Both the position numbers and the translations under genes were made by a program. Below, in pieces: positions 60,146 through 64,000 of a stretch of 64,000 nucleotides of DNA (position 1 is the first letter of the stretch; every line of letters begins with the position of its first letter). The notes beneath the pieces were generated by a model. That model saw nothing but the letters and a program-made list of their open reading frames with translations, had not been told where the DNA came from and ran no database searches. Source of the stretch: Streptomyces sp. 71268 (GTDB lineage Bacteria > Actinomycetota > Actinomycetes > Streptomycetales > Streptomycetaceae); NCBI RefSeq assembly GCF_029392895.1, contig NZ_CP114200.1:7818501-7882500 (forward strand). Direction: 5' to 3'.

Positions 60146-61444
60146 ATGAGGGCGAGCGAGCAGGCCGGCGTGGTTGTGCGTGGCGTGGAACACGGAGGCG
60201 AGTACACGGGTTCCGCGTCGAACCGCCTCGCGCCCGGGGGCATGCGGAAGACCGGGCGGTGGCGGGGGAGACCCGGGGGCAGTATGTCGGGTCGGGACCC
60301 CGGTGAACCGCACAGGACCGCCACGTCGCTGGAACTCCTCTTCGACCTGTGCGTCGTCATCGCGGTGGCACAGGCGTCCGCGAGCCTGTGCACAGCGGTG
60401 ATCGACGGGCAGTACGTCACCGGCCTCCTGCGCTACGCGCTGGTGTTCTTCACCATCTGGTGGGCGTGGATGAACTTCACGTGGTTCGCCTCGGCCTACG
60501 ACCCGGACGACATCCCCTACCGGTTGGTGGTGCTGGTCCAGATCACGGGGTCCCTCATCCTCGCCGCCGGCGTGCCCCGGGCGTTCGAGGAAGGTGACCT
60601 GCGCGTCATCACGTTGGGATACGCCGTGCTGCGCACGGCCCTGGCCGTCCTGTGGCTGCGTGCCGCACGATCGGACCCCGGCCGGCGGCGGACGGCACTA
60701 CGCTTCGCCGTCGGGGTGACGAGCTGCCAGGTCGGCTGGGTCGGGACGCTCCTCCTGCCCGAGTCGGCGCGACTGCCGGCCATCATCGTGCTGATCATCG
60801 CCGAGATCTCCGTCCCGGTGTGGGCGCAGTCCGCCGGAATGACCCCGTGGCATCCACACCACATCGCGGAACGCTACGAACTGTTCACCCTCATCGTGCT
60901 CGGTGAGTCCGTCGCGGCCGCCGCGGCGGCGGTCCGCGGCGCCTTCGACCGGGGCCACAACGCGGGTGCGCTGTACCTGCTGGCCGCGGGCGGCCTGCTC
61001 ATGGTCTTCGCCATGTGGTGGCTGTACTTCGCCAGGCCGGCGTACACGCTGCTCACCTCAACGCACCAGAGCCATCGCAGGAGGTTCACCTGGGCGTACG
61101 GCCACTACCTGGTCTTCGCCTCGGCAGGAGCCGAGAGAGCCGGTCTGGCGGCGTACGCGGGGTTGGTCACGCGGCGCACCGATGTCCCGTCGGTGGCGGC
61201 GGGTGTGGCGGTCACCCTGCCACTGGCGACCTTCCTGATGACCGTGTGGGCCGTACACGTCCGGCCGCACCGGCAGAGCGGGGTCGGGCAGTTCGCGATT
61301 CCCGTCGGCGCGGTCGCCGTCCTGGCGGCCGCTCTCTCCCCGGCACCGGCTCTGGTGGCCGGTCTGTCGGCGGCGGCCCTGGTCGTGGTCGTCACGGTGG
61401 TCGACCGGACCGGACCGGGCGCACGCGACACCGGTGCGCGGTGA
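60146..61444 (+). CDS. LtrA-family (low temperature requirement A) membrane protein
   Basis: This 432-residue protein begins its conserved part with TSLELLFDLCVVIAVAQASA, the typical LtrA opening. About ten to twelve transmembrane helices follow, including HIAERYELFTLIVLGESVAA, the family's central E-R-x-x-x-F-x-x-I-x-L-G-E-S block. LtrA proteins are widespread in actinobacteria; their biochemical role is not established. AAGGAGAGG lies directly before the ATG at 60,146. An Arg/Gly-rich N-terminal tail of about 55 residues precedes the membrane part. Confidence 0.9.
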   Translation: MRASEQAGVVVRGVEHGGEYTGSASNRLAPGGMRKTGRWRGRPGGSMSGRDPGEPHRTATSLELLFDLCVVIAVAQASASLCTAVIDGQYVTGLLRYALVFFTIWWAWMNFTWFASAYDPDDIPYRLVVLVQITGSLILAAGVPRAFEEGDLRVITLGYAVLRTALAVLWLRAARSDPGRRRTALRFAVGVTSCQVGWVGTLLLPESARLPAIIVLIIAEISVPVWAQSAGMTPWHPHHIAERYELFTLIVLGESVAAAAAAVRGAFDRGHNAGALYLLAAGGLLMVFAMWWLYFARPAYTLLTSTHQSHRRRFTWAYGHYLVFASAGAERAGLAAYAGLVTRRTDVPSVAAGVAVTLPLATFLMTVWAVHVRPHRQSGVGQFAIPVGAVAVLAAALSPAPALVAGLSAAALVVVVTVVDRTGPGARDTGAR

Positions 61445-61689
61445 GGCAAATCCCTGTGCGCTGACGGGGCATGGGCGCGTGCCTGCCGTGCCTATTGTGA
61501 TGGCGAAGCGGTCGAGCCCCCCCTCGCGAACAGGGTTGACCCTCTTTCTCAGGCACGACGATGTCGGTGGAAGGCCACTCGATCCGATTCGGGTAACGGG
61601 GCATCCGAGCGTGGCTGAATCGCCGAAGTTCGCCAGTGCCGGCCCGTGACTCGTAGCGAAGTCGTTTTCCCACAGGGAGTCTCACGTAA

Positions 61690-63582
61690 ATGTCAACAAT
61701 GCCCGTCGGCGGGCTGGTTCCGCATGCCGTCGACAATGCCACGGACCTCGTCGTCCGCAACGCGAAGATCCACACGGGAGACCCGGGCCGCCCGTACGCC
61801 GAGGCGCTGGCCATCCGCGACGGCCTCATCACGGTCGTCGGTGACGACAGGGACGTGGCCGGACACATCGGCCCGGGCACCAAGGTGGTCGACGCGCTCG
61901 GGCGGCGGGTGGTCCCGGGCCTCAACGACTCCCACCTGCATGTGATCAGAGGGGGCCTGAACTACGTACTGGAGCTGCGCTGGGACGGTGTGCGTAGCCT
62001 GCGTCAGGGGTTGGCGATGCTGCGTGAGCAGGCCGCTCGCACCCCGAAGGGCCAGTGGGTGCGGGTGGTGGGAGGCTGGTCGGCGGAGCAGTTCGCCGAG
62101 CGTCGGCTGCCGACCGTCGCCGAGCTGAACGCCGCCGCCCCGGACACGCCGGTGTTCGTCCTGCACCTGTACCAGTCGGCCGTGTTGAACCGGGCGGCGC
62201 TGAAGGCCGCCGGCTTCACCAAGGACACGCCCGACCCCAAGGGAGGGCAGATCGTGCGGGGCCGGGGCGGGGAGCCCACCGGCATGCTGCTGGCCGCGCC
62301 CAGCGCCCTCATCCTCTACTCGACCCTGGCCAAGGCGCCGGTGTTGCGGAGTGAGGAGGAGAAGAAGACCTCCACGCGGCATTTCCTGCGCGAGCTGAAC
62401 AGGTTCGGGCTCACCTCGGCGATCGACGCCGCCGGCGGATTCCAGAACTTCCCCGACAACTACGCCACCGTCATCGAACTCGCCAAGGCCGGCCAGCTCT
62501 CGCTGCGTATCGCCTACCACCTCTTTCCGCAGACTCCGGGGCAGGAGATCGACGATCTCACCCGCTGGGTCGAAACGGCCCGCCCCGGCGACGGGGACGC
62601 ATGGCTGCGGCTGAACGGCGCGGGTGAGAACCTCACCTGGTCGGCTGCCGATTTCGAGAACTTCGCCGAGCCGCGTCCGGAACTCGCCCCGGACTACGAG
62701 TCGGAGTTCGAGAAGGCGGTGCGCCTGCTCATGGAGAACGGGTGGGGGTTCCGGCTGCACGCCACCTACGACGAGACCATCCGCCGTGACCTCGCGGTGT
62801 TCGAGAAGCTCGCCGCGGAAGGGCTCTTCCCGGCTGGGAACCGGTGGCTGTTCGACCACGCGGAGACCGCCTCCGCGGACAGCCTCGACCGTATCGCCGC
62901 GCTCGGCGGGGCGATGTCCGTGCAGAACCGACTGTCCTTCCAGGGCGAAGCGTTCCTGCGGCGTTACGGCCCCGGCGCCGCCGCGGACGCCCCGCCGATT
63001 CGCGCCATGCTGGACCGTGGCCTGACCGTGGGCGCCGGCACCGACGCGACCCGGGTCTCCTCCTACAACCCCTGGGTCGCCCTGCACTGGCTCTTCAGCG
63101 GTCGCTCGGTCGGCGACCTGGCGCTGCGCCCGCCGGCGAACCGCGTCGACCGGGGGACCGCGCTGGCGATGTTCACGCGCGCCGGCGCCGCGCTGACCGG
63201 CGAGGACGAGGTCAAGGGCGTCCTCAGGCCGGGCTGTTACGCGGACCTGGCGGTGCTGTCCGAGGACTTCTTCAGCGTGCCCGAGCCGGACATCGCGCAC
63301 ATCGAGTCGCTGCTGACGGTGGCCGGTGGCCGCATCGTGTACGCCGCCGCCGAGTACGAGGGACTCGACGAGGAACTGCCACCCGTCAGCCCCGCGTGGA
63401 GCCCCGTGGCGCACTTCGGCGGTTACCTGGCCTCCCGCCGGACGGCCCGCTCCGGCGCCGACCAGGCGGAGGCACTCGGCCAGGTCGTCGCCGAGTCGGA
63501 GCGGCACCGCCAGTGGCGCGTCGCGCGCGGCCTGGCTCCCGACACCGCGAGCACCCCCTTCGATCCCTGCTTCGACCTGTGA
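61690..63582 (+). CDS. Amidohydrolase (YtcJ-like, amidohydrolase 3 family)
   Basis: This 630-residue metal-dependent hydrolase has LVVRNAKIHTGDPGRPYAEA, then VVPGLNDSHLHVIRGG, where His-x-His is the N-terminal metal pair. GFRLHATYDETI and FDHAETA are the later His ligand regions, and GAGTDATRVSSYNPW contains the catalytic Asp. Relatives act on N-substituted amides or formamides; the substrate is unknown. The ATG at 61,690 is the first codon of the conserved frame. The next gene, a putative isochorismatase-family hydrolase, follows in the same direction after 133 nt. Confidence 0.88.
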   Translation: MSTMPVGGLVPHAVDNATDLVVRNAKIHTGDPGRPYAEALAIRDGLITVVGDDRDVAGHIGPGTKVVDALGRRVVPGLNDSHLHVIRGGLNYVLELRWDGVRSLRQGLAMLREQAARTPKGQWVRVVGGWSAEQFAERRLPTVAELNAAAPDTPVFVLHLYQSAVLNRAALKAAGFTKDTPDPKGGQIVRGRGGEPTGMLLAAPSALILYSTLAKAPVLRSEEEKKTSTRHFLRELNRFGLTSAIDAAGGFQNFPDNYATVIELAKAGQLSLRIAYHLFPQTPGQEIDDLTRWVETARPGDGDAWLRLNGAGENLTWSAADFENFAEPRPELAPDYESEFEKAVRLLMENGWGFRLHATYDETIRRDLAVFEKLAAEGLFPAGNRWLFDHAETASADSLDRIAALGGAMSVQNRLSFQGEAFLRRYGPGAAADAPPIRAMLDRGLTVGAGTDATRVSSYNPWVALHWLFSGRSVGDLALRPPANRVDRGTALAMFTRAGAALTGEDEVKGVLRPGCYADLAVLSEDFFSVPEPDIAHIESLLTVAGGRIVYAAAEYEGLDEELPPVSPAWSPVAHFGGYLASRRTARSGADQAEALGQVVAESERHRQWRVARGLAPDTASTPFDPCFDL

Positions 63583-63715
63583 ACTCCCGGAAGGGCACGG
63601 ACACCGAGCCGCCCGTTCCGGGACACCACCCACCAACTCCGTCCCGACGGACGGTTCTTCCCACCACGGCACGGACAGCGATCCGCGCCGCCATCGCCGA
63701 GAAAGGCTCACCATC

Positions 63716-64000
63716 ATGGTCAACATCTCCGAGGTCACCGCTGCCCCCAGCCCCGACCTGCTCACCCCGGACAACTGCGCGGTGCTCTTCATCGACCACC
63801 AGCCGCAGATGTTCTTCGGCACCGGCAGCGGCGACCGCACCGCCATCCTCAACTCCACCGTGGGCCTGGCGAAGTCCGCGAAGGTGTTCGACGTGCCGGT
63901 CGTGCTGAGCACCGTGGCCGCCGAGTCCTTCTCCGGCCCGCTCATGCCGCGGCTGGCCGAGGTCTTCCCCGAGCAGCAGATCGTGGACCGCACCACGATG
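63716..64000 (+). CDS. Isochorismatase-family hydrolase, N-terminal part (cut by window end)
   Basis: The first 95 residues are visible and contain CAVLFIDHQPQMFFG, where Asp is the first residue of the cysteine-hydrolase triad of the isochorismatase/YcaC family. VPVVLSTVAAESFSGPLMPR, the typical second block, follows. The catalytic Lys and Cys regions lie beyond the window. GAGAAAGG precedes the ATG. It probably forms a unit with the amidohydrolase upstream. Confidence 0.85.
   Translation, partial: MVNISEVTAAPSPDLLTPDNCAVLFIDHQPQMFFGTGSGDRTAILNSTVGLAKSAKVFDVPVVLSTVAAESFSGPLMPRLAEVFPEQQIVDRTTM

Overview
The window comes from a streptomycete or close relative. GC is very high throughout, GTG starts are frequent, and coding strands use G/C-ending codons. 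Typical family markers are present: a large LuxR-family ATPase regulator, secreted S1 and S8 proteases, and an LtrA-type membrane protein. Genes are packed into operons with ATGA/GTGA stop-start overlaps. No tRNA or rRNA was seen.

Layout. 1-560: end of an enoyl-CoA hydratase gene and a strong terminator. 0.76-1.76 kb: galE-type epimerase. 1.95-12.2 kb: a cobalamin acquisition locus. A six-gene minus-strand operon (two secreted, membrane-anchored proteins, ECF transporter T, fused A-A' and S components, and a secreted DUF4430-like protein) faces a plus-strand gene for a transcobalamin/intrinsic-factor-like alpha-toroid plus DUF4430 protein. Each direction has its own cobalamin riboswitch between 10.3 and 10.63 kb. 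12.3-19.8 kb: gene-poor debris with a frameshifted kinase-like gene, a truncated serine recombinase, a PqqD-like remnant, three islands of decayed type I-E CRISPR-like repeats and no cas genes. Among it sit an intact beta-carbonic anhydrase, a small NTF2-like protein and an alpha/beta hydrolase.

19.87-24.92 kb: a compact five-gene operon: putative Cys-His-Asp acyltransferase-like protein, nucleoside deoxyribosyltransferase-like protein, PurF-like amidotransferase, fatty-acyl-AMP ligase and acyl carrier protein. It looks like a small pathway joining an acyl thioester to an amine related to phosphoribosylamine. 25.2-27.0 kb: an adhP remnant, a universal stress protein and another relic.

27.03-48.50 kb is the main attraction: a divergent RiPP-type cluster around a 75-residue, very acidic peptide at 38,445. 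It encodes five different proteins of the LanB N-terminal (tRNA-dependent) family, all carrying the KNET-x-S-x-FGP motif and none with an elimination domain. It also has a TldD/TldE protease pair, a glycine-oxidase-like flavoprotein, a TPR-like protein, a degenerate radical-SAM-like protein without the cysteine motif, an MFS exporter and an FMN reductase. The peptide has no Cys at all and no Ser/Thr after residue 41, so lanthionine chemistry is not possible in its C-terminal part. The best reading is a pearlin-type pathway: PEARLs add amino acids from aminoacyl-tRNAs to the C-terminus of a scaffold peptide, flavoenzymes modify them, TldD/E releases a small amino-acid-derived product, and the MFS protein exports it. 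Five PEARLs in one cluster, with these accessory proteins, appears to be an undescribed variant.

48.8-64 kb: an S1 protease, a large LuxR regulator with a tandem operator-like repeat upstream, a subtilisin-like protease with two PKD domains, a MmyB-type regulator divergent from an SDR-tautomerase pair, an acetate-transporter-like protein, a truncated Dps remnant, LtrA, an amidohydrolase, and the start of an isochorismatase-family hydrolase cut by the window end.
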